Shown: in pieces, positions 51,201-60,229 of the stretch
Position numbering within the stretch: the first letter of the stretch is position 1
Layout: every line of letters starts with the position of its first letter
From: Deltaproteobacteria bacterium
Lineage (GTDB): Bacteria; Myxococcota_A; UBA796; GCA-2862545
Direction of reading: 5' to 3'
Assembly: GCA_016938035.1 (NCBI GenBank)
Contig: JAFGVK010000025.1
Coordinates: 1-64,000 of the forward strand
Length of the DNA: 64,000 nucleotides
The notes under the pieces: model-generated
Told to the model about the DNA's origin: nothing
Database searches by the model: none
What the model saw: the letters and a program-made list of their open reading frames with translations, nothing else
Made by a program: the position numbers and the translations under genes

Positions 51201-51954
51201 GACCTGCCTCCACGAGATCCTCGAGGATCTGGACCTCACCAGCGCCCTGGAGGACCCGCTCGCTCCCTCCCTCCGTGGCAGGGTCGAGGAGCTGCTGCAG
51301 GCCCACGGCCTGTCCAGGGGGCTGACGGACGCCGCGGCGGAGGGCCTTCGCCTAGCGCTGTGCACTCCGCTTGGGGGGCCCCTGAGGGCGCTTCGCCTAG
51401 CGGATCTCCCCACCGCTCGCACCCTGCGGGAGCTGCGCTTCGACCTGGCGCTGCCCCTGGTCCGCACCGCGTCGCTGGTGGAGGCGGTGTGGCCTGATCC
51501 CGAGCGGCGGCCCATCCTGGGCCCACAGGCGGGGGCGGTGCTCCGCGGCGCGCTCACCGGGAGCGTGGACCTGATCTTCATCGCGGAGGTGGAGGGGGAG
51601 CCCAGGTGGTTCGTCGCCGACTACAAGTCCAACCGGGTGGCGGGTCGGGGCGAGGTGCCCGCGCTTTCCCACTTCTCACAGGGCAGCCTGGCGGAGGAGA
51701 TGCGGGCTCATCTGTATGACCTCCAGCTTCACCTGTACACCCTGGCCCTTCACAGGTACCTTCGCTGGCGCCTGGGGGGGGCCTACGACTATGACCGCCA
51801 CATGGGGGGCGCCTACTACCTGTTCCTGCGGGGAATGGTGGGGCCGGACGCTCCGACCGAGGGCGACCTCAGGTCCGGTTGTTACTACTACCGGCCCGAG
51901 CGGGCCGTGATCGAGGCGCTGGATCGCGCTCTGGAGGGGGCAGATGTCGGTTGA
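48271..51954 (+). CDS. recB: RecBCD exonuclease V subunit RecB (helicase-nuclease)
   Basis: A 1227-residue UvrD-type helicase fused to a C-terminal nuclease. Walker A is EASAGTGKT (22-30), motif Ia VVTFTRAATAELRERI, motif II region LIDEFQDTD, motif III GDPKQAIYAFRGADI, motif V-VI VLTVHKSKGLEFPV and LYVALTRARFR. The nuclease site has D1100 (GSVDLIF), D1117 and K1119 (ADYKSN), the RecB D-x(n)-DYK triad. An earlier ATG/GTG in the same frame lies within recC and is not needed, since ATG 48271 has GGGAGG upstream. Coupled to recC and recD. Confidence 0.95.
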   Translation: MGEALREFDILGPLSKGTTLLEASAGTGKTWSITGLLLRLVAEEGVSLSEVVVVTFTRAATAELRERIRVRFAEAEAALRRGSAEGDPLLTSLIDGARRAADRGDPPWLERIVAARASLDLCQVSTIHGFAQRLLQQHALECGLEPGLELLVDPQPLVAELVGDWLVQELHGADEGRYQFLVQACGFTPGELGALAHLALSEPDAPVFPAQGAPISGLVDALRDAWDPKAVSASLAQAKKAGLFVKGQRTFGGKGSDSRIAEIQRWLDEGAALEGLRDALLPLSARALKAKLAEGVDAQGAFPWLAALEGALEADTLRPAAERARFARWVRATYAARKRSRGLLDYHDLLRELAERLEPGADPEVRAALLGALRTRYKVALIDEFQDTDALQWTLFHEAFGGPDRWLYLIGDPKQAIYAFRGADIRVYLQARASAGDQAWTMRRNFRSDRRAVVASNALMDQDGFFGDVGFSYVSVDTPDRAPEDRLVPPAGWEGHQPLQLRAVDQRLLGGEPGPLVSKGAVDGPLAARVASDVVELLEQGLRLHQGGELRPLRPGDVAVLVRSNRQAALAHRALQRLGVPAVIASDASVLASEEAGAVADWLEAMIRPSFEVVLRRAATSRLFGWSAAELEALEEGRVASVERWEGFALRLRASREQLRRHGVLRALRDTLDRERVAERLLCQPGGERRLTDLLHLGELLQEAQVRDGLGEIGLARWLERARVGQGGGAEDVQLRLEHDEAAVQVLTVHKSKGLEFPVVLVPWMWDQPELRLSQEGRLLGRSGLLLPDPSGSLSRELWLHLPEDRVEQANLLAREEGMRLLYVALTRARFRTVLYVGHAPALGHSPVGAALFGEGPDRLRGLDKDDLLDLGELLEPLAGVEGVGVTWAHAPTARRWRRAEGDLPTPDALVTAPWSRSSVSSGDRVWSYSTLARSAQAGHADPERPGADRDAVEEQAAGEPVDGLPLGAMPAGEQLGTCLHEILEDLDLTSALEDPLAPSLRGRVEELLQAHGLSRGLTDAAAEGLRLALCTPLGGPLRALRLADLPTARTLRELRFDLALPLVRTASLVEAVWPDPERRPILGPQAGAVLRGALTGSVDLIFIAEVEGEPRWFVADYKSNRVAGRGEVPALSHFSQGSLAEEMRAHLYDLQLHLYTLALHRYLRWRLGGAYDYDRHMGGAYYLFLRGMVGPDAPTEGDLRSGCYYYRPERAVIEALDRALEGADVG

Positions 51955-53848
51955 ACAGGGGGCGCTCGCCGGGTGGGCGGAGCGCGGGGTCCTGGCGCAG
52001 ATCGACCTGCAGGTGGTGCGCCTGCTGGCGGGCGACCAGGGGGAGGAGGTGCAGCTGGCCATGGCGCTGGCGGTGCGCGCCCCGAGGGTGGGGGACGTGG
52101 CGTTGGACCTGACGGGAGCGCGGTGGGAGCACCTCCAGGAGGGAGAGGAGCCCGCGGACGGGCCCGCCCTGGCGCTCCCCGCGGACCGCGAGGCCTGGCG
52201 GGCAGCGCTTGCCGCCTGTCCGCTGGTGCAGCTCGGGCCACAGTCCGGCCCGCCGAGGCCCTTCGTGCTGGAGGGCGCGCTGCTCTACACGCACCGCTAC
52301 TGGCGGTACGAGGCGCAGCTCGCGGCGGCCTTGCGGGCGCTGATAGCGCGGGGCCGCCCGCCCCGCGATCCGGCCCTGCTCCGCAGGGGGCTCGGCGCGC
52401 TCTTCGACCCCACGCCAGGCCTGGATCTGCAGCGGCTCGCGGCGGCGCTAGCCAACTACCGCGACCTGACCGTGCTCTCCGGGGGCCCAGGCACCGGAAA
52501 GACCTACACCGTGCGGGCGCTGCTCACCCTGCTCTGGGCGCAGGAGCGGGGGCTGAGGGTCGCGGTGGCGGCTCCCACCGGAAAGGCCGCGGCCAGGGTC
52601 AAGGAGTCTCTCCTGAAGGGGCTAGATGGGTTCCTGCTCCGGGCGGAGGCGGCCCTGCCAGAGGGCGCCGAGATCGCGGCGCTGCGGCAATTTCTCGAGG
52701 ACCTTGTGCCCACCACCCTCCACCGGCTGCTGGGGTGGCGGCCGGACAGCCCCACCCGCTTCCGCCACGACGAGCGCCACCCGCTGCCCTACCAGGTGGT
52801 GGTGGTGGACGAGGGCTCGATGGTCGACCTCCCCATGTTCTCGCGGCTGGTCGGGGCGCTGGGCGGATCGGCGCGGCTGGTGCTCCTGGGCGATCGCGCG
52901 CAGCTCGCGTCGGTGGCGGCAGGGTCGGTGTTCTCGGACCTCTGTGGGCCGCCGCGGCCGGGGCCAGTGCGCCTCCGCGAGCCGCTCCGCACGGTGTTGT
53001 GCGAGGAGCAGGGCTTCTCGTCCGAGCACCTGCTCCCGGGCGCTGGCCCAGGCGCGGTGGTGCAGCTGACCGTGGGGCGCAGGTTCCAAGGGGGCAGCGG
53101 CATCGGGCGGCTGGCCCGGCATGTGCTGGGGGGAGACGCGGCGTCCGCGCTGGCGGCGCTGCGCGGGGAGCCAGACCTCGCGCTGCTGGACCCACAGCGG
53201 TCCGAGCTCCAGCGCCTGGTGCTCGACGGCTACCGGCCCTACCTCCGGCGCCTGATCGCGGGCCCGCGGGGAGGCGAGACCTACCAGGCCCTGTGGGCGG
53301 AGGCGCTGCGCCTGTTCGATGGCTTCCGGGTCCTGACCGCTCACCGGGGCGGGGAGCTGGGCGCCGAAGGCCTCAACACCTGGATCGGCGGGCTGGTGGG
53401 CCGCGCGCTGGGGGTCCCAGTCTCCGAGGGCCCGTGGCTGGGGCGGCCCGTGTTGGTGGAGCGCAACGACTACGGTCTGGGCCTGCTCAACGGGGATATT
53501 GGCCTGACCGTCCTGACCCACGACGGGCCGCGGGTGGCGTTCCCTGGCGAGGGAGGGGTGCGGCTGGTCTCTCCCCAGCGACTGCCCGAGCACAGCACGG
53601 TGTTCGCGATGACCATCCACAAGAGCCAGGGCTCGGAGTACCCACACGTCATGGTGGTGCTCCCCGAGCGGCGCTCCCCGGTGCTCACCCGCGAGCTGGT
53701 CTACACCGGGATCACCAGGGCCAGCCAGCGCCTCACCATGGTCGGGTCCGCTGGGGTCTTCACCGAGGCGGTGCGGGCCCGCACCGACAGGATCTCTGGC
53801 CTGGGGCGCGCCCTGTGGGGTGCCTCGACCTCTACTGAGCAGGAGTGA
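51944..53848 (+). CDS. recD: RecBCD exonuclease V subunit RecD (5'-3' helicase)
   Basis: A 634-residue SF1B helicase. N-terminal RecD domain (LAGWAERGVLAQIDLQVVRL), then Walker A GGPGTGKT (180-187), VAAPTGKAAARV, VVVDEGSMVDLPMF (DEGS in place of DEAS), LLGDRAQLASVAAGSVF and the C-terminal MTIHKSQGSEYPHV with YTGITRASQRL. It is the RecD subunit rather than RecD2, as it lacks the long N-terminal helix-hairpin-helix extension. It starts 11 bases inside recB. Confidence 0.95.
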   Translation: MSVEQGALAGWAERGVLAQIDLQVVRLLAGDQGEEVQLAMALAVRAPRVGDVALDLTGARWEHLQEGEEPADGPALALPADREAWRAALAACPLVQLGPQSGPPRPFVLEGALLYTHRYWRYEAQLAAALRALIARGRPPRDPALLRRGLGALFDPTPGLDLQRLAAALANYRDLTVLSGGPGTGKTYTVRALLTLLWAQERGLRVAVAAPTGKAAARVKESLLKGLDGFLLRAEAALPEGAEIAALRQFLEDLVPTTLHRLLGWRPDSPTRFRHDERHPLPYQVVVVDEGSMVDLPMFSRLVGALGGSARLVLLGDRAQLASVAAGSVFSDLCGPPRPGPVRLREPLRTVLCEEQGFSSEHLLPGAGPGAVVQLTVGRRFQGGSGIGRLARHVLGGDAASALAALRGEPDLALLDPQRSELQRLVLDGYRPYLRRLIAGPRGGETYQALWAEALRLFDGFRVLTAHRGGELGAEGLNTWIGGLVGRALGVPVSEGPWLGRPVLVERNDYGLGLLNGDIGLTVLTHDGPRVAFPGEGGVRLVSPQRLPEHSTVFAMTIHKSQGSEYPHVMVVLPERRSPVLTRELVYTGITRASQRLTMVGSAGVFTEAVRARTDRISGLGRALWGASTSTEQE

Positions 53849-53851
53849 CGG

Positions 53852-55093
53852 ATGCGACTGATCCACACCTCGGACTGGCACCTGGGCCACACCCTGGGGA
53901 CCTTCTCCAGGACGCTAGAGCACCAGGCCTTCCTCGACTGGCTAGCGGAGCGGCTCGAGGAGCACGGTGTGGACGCGCTGCTGATCGCGGGTGACGTCTT
54001 TGACTCCGCCAACCCCCCGGCTAGCGCCCAGGGGATGTGGTTCGCGTTCCTCGCGGCGGTCCACCGGCGCCTGCCCGCGCTGCAGGTGCTTGTGGTGGGG
54101 GGGAACCACGACTCGGCCGCGCGGCTCGACGCGCCGGGGCCCGTGCTGGAGGACCTCTCGGTCAGGGTGGTGGGCGGGGTGCCGCGCCGGGACGGCGAGA
54201 TCGCCTGGGAGGAGATGGTGCTCCCCCTGCGCGGCGCGAGCGGTCAGGTAGAGGCCCTGGTCGCCGCGGTCCCCTTCCTCCGGGGCTCCGACCTGCCGCA
54301 GGTGGGCGAGGACGAGGACCCGCTGATCGAGGGCACCAGGGCCTTCTACGCCCGGGTCGTGACGGCCGCGGCGACGCGGCGCGCCGAGGGGCAGGCGCTG
54401 GTGGGGACCGGCCACTGCTACCTGGTGGGCGGTGCCCTGTCCTCGGACTCTGAGCGGGTCATCCAGCGGGGAAACCAGGCGGCGCTCCCCGCCGACATCT
54501 TTGGGCCGGAGCTCGACTACGTGGCGCTAGGCCACCTGCACAGGCCGCAGCAGGTGGGGTCGCCGCGCCTGCGCTACTCCGGGTCGCCCATCTCGCTCTC
54601 GGTCACCGAGCGGGACTACCCCCACCAGGTGCTGCTGGTGGACCTGGACGGTGGGGCCCTCGCGGGGGTCACCCCTCTGCTGTTCCCGCCTCCGGTGCGC
54701 CTGATCCGCATCCCCGAGCGGGGGGCGGCTGCGTCCGAGGTGGTCCTGGCGGCGTGCCGCGAGCTGCCGGCCGCGGGAGACCTCCCCAGGGATCAGTGGC
54801 CGCTGGTGGAGCTGTGGGTGGCGCAGCGCGAGCCAGATCTGGGCCTTAGGGCCGCGGTGGACCAGGCGCTGGAGGGGCGCGCCGCGCGGCTGGTCCACAT
54901 GAGGGTCCGGGCCGAGGGCACAGGGGCGGCCCTGGGCGACGGGGAGGAGGCCCAGCGCCTGGAGGACCTAGCGCTGGAGGAGGTGTTCCGCCTCGCATGG
55001 ACCCGACACTACGCGGATGGTCCCGATGAGGACGATCTCATGCTGTTTGCGGAGCTGCAGGAGCGCGTCGCGCTCGGTGGGGGTGAGCTGTGA
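53852..55093 (+). CDS. sbcD: SbcCD nuclease subunit SbcD
   Basis: A 413-residue Mre11-like nuclease. Metal-site motifs D8-x-H10 (SDWHLGH), G47-D-x2-D51, G84-N-H-D87, GTGHCYLVGG and GHLHRPQ are all present. It cuts hairpins and protein-capped ends together with SbcC. It starts three bases after recD ends and its own TGA overlaps the sbcC GTG, so it is joined to the recCBD operon. Confidence 0.96.
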   Translation: MRLIHTSDWHLGHTLGTFSRTLEHQAFLDWLAERLEEHGVDALLIAGDVFDSANPPASAQGMWFAFLAAVHRRLPALQVLVVGGNHDSAARLDAPGPVLEDLSVRVVGGVPRRDGEIAWEEMVLPLRGASGQVEALVAAVPFLRGSDLPQVGEDEDPLIEGTRAFYARVVTAAATRRAEGQALVGTGHCYLVGGALSSDSERVIQRGNQAALPADIFGPELDYVALGHLHRPQQVGSPRLRYSGSPISLSVTERDYPHQVLLVDLDGGALAGVTPLLFPPPVRLIRIPERGAAASEVVLAACRELPAAGDLPRDQWPLVELWVAQREPDLGLRAAVDQALEGRAARLVHMRVRAEGTGAALGDGEEAQRLEDLALEEVFRLAWTRHYADGPDEDDLMLFAELQERVALGGGEL

Positions 55094-58000
55094 AGATCCT
55101 GGCCATACGCGGGCGCAACCTCGCGAGCCTGTACGGTGACTTCGACGTGGACCTCGCCAGCGGCTCGCTGGGGAGGGCTGGGGTCTTCGCGATCACCGGC
55201 CCCACCGGATCCGGAAAGAGCACCCTGCTCGACGCCATGTGCCTCGCGCTGTTCCGCGACACCCCGCGCCTGGAGGGCAGGGGCGGTCCCGAGGTGGGTC
55301 GGGCTGGGACCCCCGACGGGCACCGTCTGGGCGCCAGGGACGCCAGGGGCCTCCTGTCTCGCGGCGCGGCTGAGGGCCTCGCGGAGGTGGATTTTGTCGG
55401 GGCGGACGGCGGGCGGTACCGCGCAAGCTGGAGGGTTCAGCGGGCGCGGCGCAAGCCCGACGGGAAGCTCCAGAGCCCGGTCAGCAGGCTGGAGGATCTG
55501 GACGGCGCGACGGTGCTGGTCGATGACAAGCGGGTCAACGAGTTCGATGGCTTGATCCAACAGAAAGTTGGCCTGAGCTTCGCGCAATTCCAGCGCACCG
55601 TGCTGCTCGCCCAGGGCAGCTTCGCCGCCTTCCTGAAGGGCAAGGAGGCCGAGCGCGCCGAGATCCTGGAGGCGATGACCGAGTCCGACCATTTCCGCCA
55701 GCTCTCCAAGGGGGCGTTTCTGGCGGCCAAGCAGGAGGCGGGGGCCCTGGAGCGCCTGGACGCCAGGCTGGAGGCGATCGGGAGCCTGCCCGCCGAGGAG
55801 CGCGCGGCGCTGGAGGAGGAGCTGACCCAGCGCATCGAGGAGCGCGCCGCCGCGCAGCGGCAGCGCGACGAGACCACCGCGGGCCTGTCTTGGTATGGCG
55901 CGGCCGAGGCGCTGCGGTTGTCTCTGGACGAGGCGCTGGCCCTCGTCGCGGGAGCGGAGCAGCGGTGGCGAGACGGGGCGGCGCTGCGGGCGGAGCTGGA
56001 GCAGGTGAGGGCGGCGGAGCCCCTCCGGGCGCCGGTGGTGGCGATGGATCGGGCCCTTGTCCAGCTCGAAGCGAAGGGCGCGGCGCGGGTGGGCAGGCGG
56101 GCTGTGGCCGAAGAGGCGCGCGCGGCGCGGGTCGCTGCGGCCACCGCGCTGGACGCCTGCCGGCAGCGCCAGGGGGACGCCAGGGGGGCGCTGGACCAGG
56201 CGATCCCTGAGCTGGAGCGCGCGGTGGCCCTAGATCAGCAGATCGCCGCGGAACACAGCCGCCAGCAGGGGGAGCAGCGCAAGCTGTTGGAGGTACAGCG
56301 GGAGGAGCGGGAGGTCTCGGAGCGCCTCGTGGCGGCGCAGGCGCAGCGCGCGGCGCTGCAGAGCGCCCGCGACGCCGCCTCCACGTGGATCTCCGCCCAC
56401 CCCGCCCTGGAGGCGCTGGCCCCGCGCTGGTCGGCGGTCCAGCAGGATCTCGACGAGCAGGAGGCGCTGGACGAGGCCGTGATCGCGGATCGCGGTGAGG
56501 TGGAGCAGCTCCGGCAGGGCGCCGCCCGGTTGGCGGCAGCGGCAGATCGCGCCGAGACCCAGTGGCAGCAAGCCAGGGGGCGGCTCGCGGCGATCGAGCA
56601 GGAGCTGTCCGGCGCACAGGCTGAGGCGGAGTCGCGCGACTTGGAGGCGCTCCACAGGTCCAGGGCTGCCCACGACGAGGCGCGGCGGCGCCTCGCCGCC
56701 CAGGACGCCGCGGCCCACGCGCTGGTTGCGGTGCAGGACAGGGCCGCTGAGCTGGCGCTGGCGCTGGCTGGTCACAGGGACATCCACCAGCGGGCGGCCG
56801 AGGAGCGCACGGCGGTGGAGGTGGCGCTCAAGGTCGCGGAGGCGCGCCGGGACGAGGCGGATCGCGCGCGGCTCGCCCTGTCGCAGGATCAGCTCCGCGC
56901 CCAGCTCGTCGAGGGGGAGCCCTGTCCGGTGTGCGGGGCCACACAGCACCCTTGGGTGGCGAGCCGACCCGACTGGGGGGGGCTCGCGGCACGGGGCGAC
57001 TCCCTGCGCGGCGAGGTGGAGCGGCTGCACAGGAGGCTGGGGGAGCTGGACCAGCAGCTGGCGCGTGAGGCCGCGTCCAGCGCAGATCGCGAGGCGGCGC
57101 TGTCCCGCGCTGCGGCCGATGAGGTGGGACTGCTGGCTGCCTGGGAGGAGGCCCGGGGGGCGCTGCCCCAGCGCGCCTCGGAGGCGATCCTGCAGATCAC
57201 CGCGCACCGGGCAGCGGTGGAGGCGGCGCTGAGCGCGGTGGTGGCCGAAGAGAGCGAGGCGCTCAAGCTGCGGGCCGCTCTCGACGGCGCTCGGCGCAGG
57301 GCCCAGGTCCTCGCCGAGGCCGAGCGGACCGCCGGCGCGCTGGCGCGTGATGCAGAGCGGGAGAAGCACGGTGCCGGCGAGCTGGCTCGGGCGCGCCAGC
57401 AGCAGCTGCAGGAGCGGGAGACCGCGGCGCTGCGCCTCCGGGAGAGGGTGCGCCAGGCGCTGATCGCGGTGGGGCTCGAGGGCTCCCGGTGGGCGCTAGG
57501 ACCTGCTGCGCTCCGAGGTGCCCTGGCGGCGGAGCTCGGCAGGCGGGCGGAGCAGCTTGAGGTGCTCGGGGGCAGCGAGGAGCGGCTCCGCGCCCTGCGC
57601 GTGCAGGAGGCGACCCTCGCCGAGCGCCTCGCCCAGGTGGCGCGCACGCGGGCGGAGCGGACCGAGGGGGTTGAGCGCCTTGCCGAAGCGCTGAGCGCGC
57701 TCCGCCTCCAGCGCCGTGCGCTGCTTGGGGGCGCGACGGTGGGGGCAGCCCGAGCGCGGCTAGAGGGCGCGCTCCGCCTCGCAGAGGAGCAGGTGGGCGA
57801 CGCCGCTGCCGAGGCGGAGCGCGCGGGGCAGGCGGCGGCGGCCGCTGCCTCCGGGGAAGCGGCGGCGGTGGCGGCCCTGGAGGAGGCCTCACGCGAGGAG
57901 GCCGAGGCGCGCGCCGCGCTCGCTGCGGCGCTGCGCCGCGCGGGGATGGACGAGCAGGCCCTCCGCGCCCTGCTCCAGCGGGAGCCCGCGTGGATCGCGC

Positions 58001-58776
58001 GGAGTGAGGAGGAGATCTCCACGTCGGCGACGGCGCGGACCAAGGCAGGGGAGCGGGCGGCAGAGCGCCAGGAGCGGCTCGACGCTCACCTGCGGCAGGG
58101 TGCCCCGGAGGTGGAGCGCGAGGTGCTGGTGCAGCGGGCCTCGGACCTGGCGCTGCGGTTGGAGCAGGTCGAGGGCCGGGCGACGCTCGTCCGCGCCCGG
58201 CTGCTTGAGGATGAGCGCAGGCGCGCAGAGCGGAGCGCGCTGGACGCGGAGCGCGCGGCGCAGGAGGTCCTGGCGAGGCGGTGGGTGAGGCTGAGCGCCG
58301 CCATTGGGTCTGCCGACGGCAAGAAGTTCAGCACCTTCGCACAGGGGCTCACCTTGGAGGTGCTGCTCACCTACGCCAACGCCCACCTGAATCAGCTCCG
58401 GCCCAGGTATTTCCTGGAGCGCATCCCTGGTGAGAACCTGGAGCTTCAGATCGTCGATCGCTTCCAAGGGGATGAGGCGCGGCCGGTCGACAGCCTGTCC
58501 GGTGGCGAGAGCTTCCTGGTGGCCCTCTCGCTCGCCCTGGGCATGTCGTCCATGTCGGCATCGCGCCTGCGGGTGGACTCCCTGTTCATCGACGAGGGCT
58601 TCGGGACGCTCGATCAAGACGCCCTGGGGCAGGCGCTGGGCTTCCTGCAGGCGCTCCAGTCTCAGGGCAGGCAGGTCGGCGTGATCTCTCACATCGAGGC
58701 CATGTCCGAGCAGGTGTCGAACAGGGTGGAGGTGCAGGTGGTAGGAGGCGGGCGCTCCCGGGTGGTGGTGCGGTAG
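55090..58776 (+). CDS. sbcC: SbcCD nuclease subunit SbcC (Rad50-like ATPase)
   Basis: A 1228-residue SMC-like ATPase. Walker A GPTGSGKST is at 37-45, then two very long Ala/Glu/Arg-rich coiled coils flank the zinc hook C612-P-V-C615 (GEPCPVCGATQHP). The C-terminal lobe has the signature DSLSGGESFLVAL (about 1135) and Walker B LFIDEGFGTLDQDAL (about 1165), with a D-loop and a final SHIEAMSEQV. It tethers DNA ends and drives SbcD. GTG 55090 is inside the sbcD stop. Confidence 0.96.
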   Translation: MKILAIRGRNLASLYGDFDVDLASGSLGRAGVFAITGPTGSGKSTLLDAMCLALFRDTPRLEGRGGPEVGRAGTPDGHRLGARDARGLLSRGAAEGLAEVDFVGADGGRYRASWRVQRARRKPDGKLQSPVSRLEDLDGATVLVDDKRVNEFDGLIQQKVGLSFAQFQRTVLLAQGSFAAFLKGKEAERAEILEAMTESDHFRQLSKGAFLAAKQEAGALERLDARLEAIGSLPAEERAALEEELTQRIEERAAAQRQRDETTAGLSWYGAAEALRLSLDEALALVAGAEQRWRDGAALRAELEQVRAAEPLRAPVVAMDRALVQLEAKGAARVGRRAVAEEARAARVAAATALDACRQRQGDARGALDQAIPELERAVALDQQIAAEHSRQQGEQRKLLEVQREEREVSERLVAAQAQRAALQSARDAASTWISAHPALEALAPRWSAVQQDLDEQEALDEAVIADRGEVEQLRQGAARLAAAADRAETQWQQARGRLAAIEQELSGAQAEAESRDLEALHRSRAAHDEARRRLAAQDAAAHALVAVQDRAAELALALAGHRDIHQRAAEERTAVEVALKVAEARRDEADRARLALSQDQLRAQLVEGEPCPVCGATQHPWVASRPDWGGLAARGDSLRGEVERLHRRLGELDQQLAREAASSADREAALSRAAADEVGLLAAWEEARGALPQRASEAILQITAHRAAVEAALSAVVAEESEALKLRAALDGARRRAQVLAEAERTAGALARDAEREKHGAGELARARQQQLQERETAALRLRERVRQALIAVGLEGSRWALGPAALRGALAAELGRRAEQLEVLGGSEERLRALRVQEATLAERLAQVARTRAERTEGVERLAEALSALRLQRRALLGGATVGAARARLEGALRLAEEQVGDAAAEAERAGQAAAAAASGEAAAVAALEEASREEAEARAALAAALRRAGMDEQALRALLQREPAWIARSEEEISTSATARTKAGERAAERQERLDAHLRQGAPEVEREVLVQRASDLALRLEQVEGRATLVRARLLEDERRRAERSALDAERAAQEVLARRWVRLSAAIGSADGKKFSTFAQGLTLEVLLTYANAHLNQLRPRYFLERIPGENLELQIVDRFQGDEARPVDSLSGGESFLVALSLALGMSSMSASRLRVDSLFIDEGFGTLDQDALGQALGFLQALQSQGRQVGVISHIEAMSEQVSNRVEVQVVGGGRSRVVVR

Positions 58777-58779
58777 CGG

Positions 58780-59373
58780 CTACCTCGCCGCCGCGCCCCA
58801 GGTCCCGGAGAACGCGATCTCGCCCAGATCCTTGCGGCGCCTCGGGGCGTGATCTCGGCGCCGCAGCGGCTCGGGCAGGGCGTCGGGCTCCCCGGGATAG
58901 CCCACCGCGAGCAGGCTCACCGGGGTGAAGCCCTCAGGGATGGCGTACACTCGGCGGGCTGCGTCGGCGAAGAAGCCCGCCATCTGGTGTACCGCCAGGC
59001 CTCGCGCGGTCGCCTCGGCGGTCAGCTGTGCGGTCGCCATCCCCAGGTCGTGCCACCCGTAGGGGTTGGGGGCGTCGTTGTGGGAGTAGCGGTCCTTGGT
59101 GACGGTGAGGATCAACAGCGGGGCCCGCTCGGCCCAGATTCTGTTCCCCTCCATCGCGATGGAGGCCATCTTGGCGTGGTTGGTGGGATCGTCGTTGGTC
59201 GCGATCAACAGGCGCCAGGGCTGCTCGTTGTAGGCGCTGGCAGCCCAGCGCGCGGCCTCTAGCAGCGCGGTGACCGCCTCCTCGTCGAGGCGCTGGGAGA
59301 GAAAGGAGCACGGGCTCCAGCGGGTCGCGAGCAGCTCGTGGATGGGGGTGGCGGTGAGGGCTGGCTTTTCCAT
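58780..59373 (-). CDS. Nitroreductase-family flavoprotein
   Basis: A 197-residue FMN-dependent oxidoreductase. The family pattern ATRWSPCSFLSQRLDEEAV near the N-terminus (R-S-x-R-x-F variant), AARWAASAYNEQPWRLLIA (the A-P/S-x-x-x-N-x-Q-P-W flavin element), the DLGMATAQLTAEATARGLAVH helix and VSLLAVGYPGEP match NfnB/NfsA-like nitroreductases. Substrate unknown. GGAGAA precedes ATG 59373. It converges with sbcC, whose stop is 4 nt away. Confidence 0.9.
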   Translation of the reverse strand: MEKPALTATPIHELLATRWSPCSFLSQRLDEEAVTALLEAARWAASAYNEQPWRLLIATNDDPTNHAKMASIAMEGNRIWAERAPLLILTVTKDRYSHNDAPNPYGWHDLGMATAQLTAEATARGLAVHQMAGFFADAARRVYAIPEGFTPVSLLAVGYPGEPDALPEPLRRRDHAPRRRKDLGEIAFSGTWGAAAR

Positions 59374-59401
59374 GGTTCTCCCGTGTCGGTTCCGTTGGGT
59401 C

Positions 59402-59420
59402 TAGGGATAATGCCCTATCC
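59402..59420. promoter_or_regulatory. Inverted repeat upstream of the nitroreductase gene
   Basis: TAGGG-ATAATG-CCCTA overlaps GGATA-ATGCCC-TATCC, two nested 5-bp inverted repeats, 29 nt before ATG 59373. On the minus strand TTATCC and GGGCATTAT lie inside it. It may be an operator; no regulator is identified. Confidence 0.35.
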
Positions 59421-59600
59421 ACACCAGCGGTGACGGCCACCGGCCGAGGGGCACGCCGGGCGGGGTGGGCTCCTGCAATTACCAAGTGCGCAGAGGCTCT
59501 CTCGGTGGATGGCCGTGGAGTGAGGGACTGCGCCAGCGGTAGCGGACGTCACCCGCCCGCCCGGTGCCTTCCCACGGCGCGTGCCGCTAGGGCCTCCATT

Positions 59601-59618
59601 AGTTAGTAGCTGCTCACT
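59601..59618. promoter_or_regulatory. Candidate operator for the TetR-family regulator
   Basis: AGTTAGTAG-CTGCTCACT, an 18-bp imperfect palindrome (7 of 9 arm positions match), 17 nt before GTG 59636. Size, AG(T)-type half-sites and location fit autoregulation by a TetR-family repressor. Confidence 0.5.
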
Positions 59619-59635
59619 TTATTACCGAGGTTCAG

Positions 59636-60229
59636 GTGGGACGACCTAGACAGGTCTCAACGGATCAGATCTTGGAGATCGCGCGGACCTGCTTTCTGGA
59701 GCAGGGGCCTGCGATCTCCACCACGGTGATCGCCGAAGCTGTGGGGCTCTCACAGGGCGCGCTCTTCAAGCGATTTGGGAGCAAGCGCGCGCTGATGCTG
59801 GCCGCGCTGCTTCCCGACATGAGACCGCTCATGGCGGCCTTCGAGCGGGGTCCTGATGAGCGACCGCTGGAGGCGCAGCTGCTGGAGCTTGCCCATGAGA
59901 TCGGCGCTCACTCGCGTCAGCTCTTCCCGCGCATGACGGCCCTGAAGGCAGCGGGGATCACGGTGGACAAGGGCGAAGAGCAGGTGCGCACACCGATCCT
60001 CGCTACCCTCAAGGCGCTGGAGGCGTGGTTTGAGCGCGCTCAGCAGCGGGGACTGGTCCAGCCGCTCGGCTCTCCTGGTGATCTGGCGGTGGCGTTCTTC
60101 GGGGCCATCCACACCAAGGGCTTCGTGTCGCACCTCGCGGGGACCGAGCGGGGGGACCTGCAATCTTTTGCCCAGGATCTGGCCGCCATCTGGGCGCGCG
60201 GTCTGGCCTGCCAGGGAGCACAGCGATGA
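59636..60229 (+). CDS. TetR-family repressor of the efflux operon
   Basis: A 197-residue repressor. The N-terminal HTH is clear: ILEIARTCFLEQGPAISTTV, then IAEAVGLSQGALFKRFGSKR, followed by the divergent all-helical ligand domain. GTG 59636 has CGAGG upstream (59626-59630). Its TGA overlaps the tolC-like gene start (ATGA), so the repressor is the first gene of the efflux operon it most likely controls. Confidence 0.9.
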   Translation: MGRPRQVSTDQILEIARTCFLEQGPAISTTVIAEAVGLSQGALFKRFGSKRALMLAALLPDMRPLMAAFERGPDERPLEAQLLELAHEIGAHSRQLFPRMTALKAAGITVDKGEEQVRTPILATLKALEAWFERAQQRGLVQPLGSPGDLAVAFFGAIHTKGFVSHLAGTERGDLQSFAQDLAAIWARGLACQGAQR

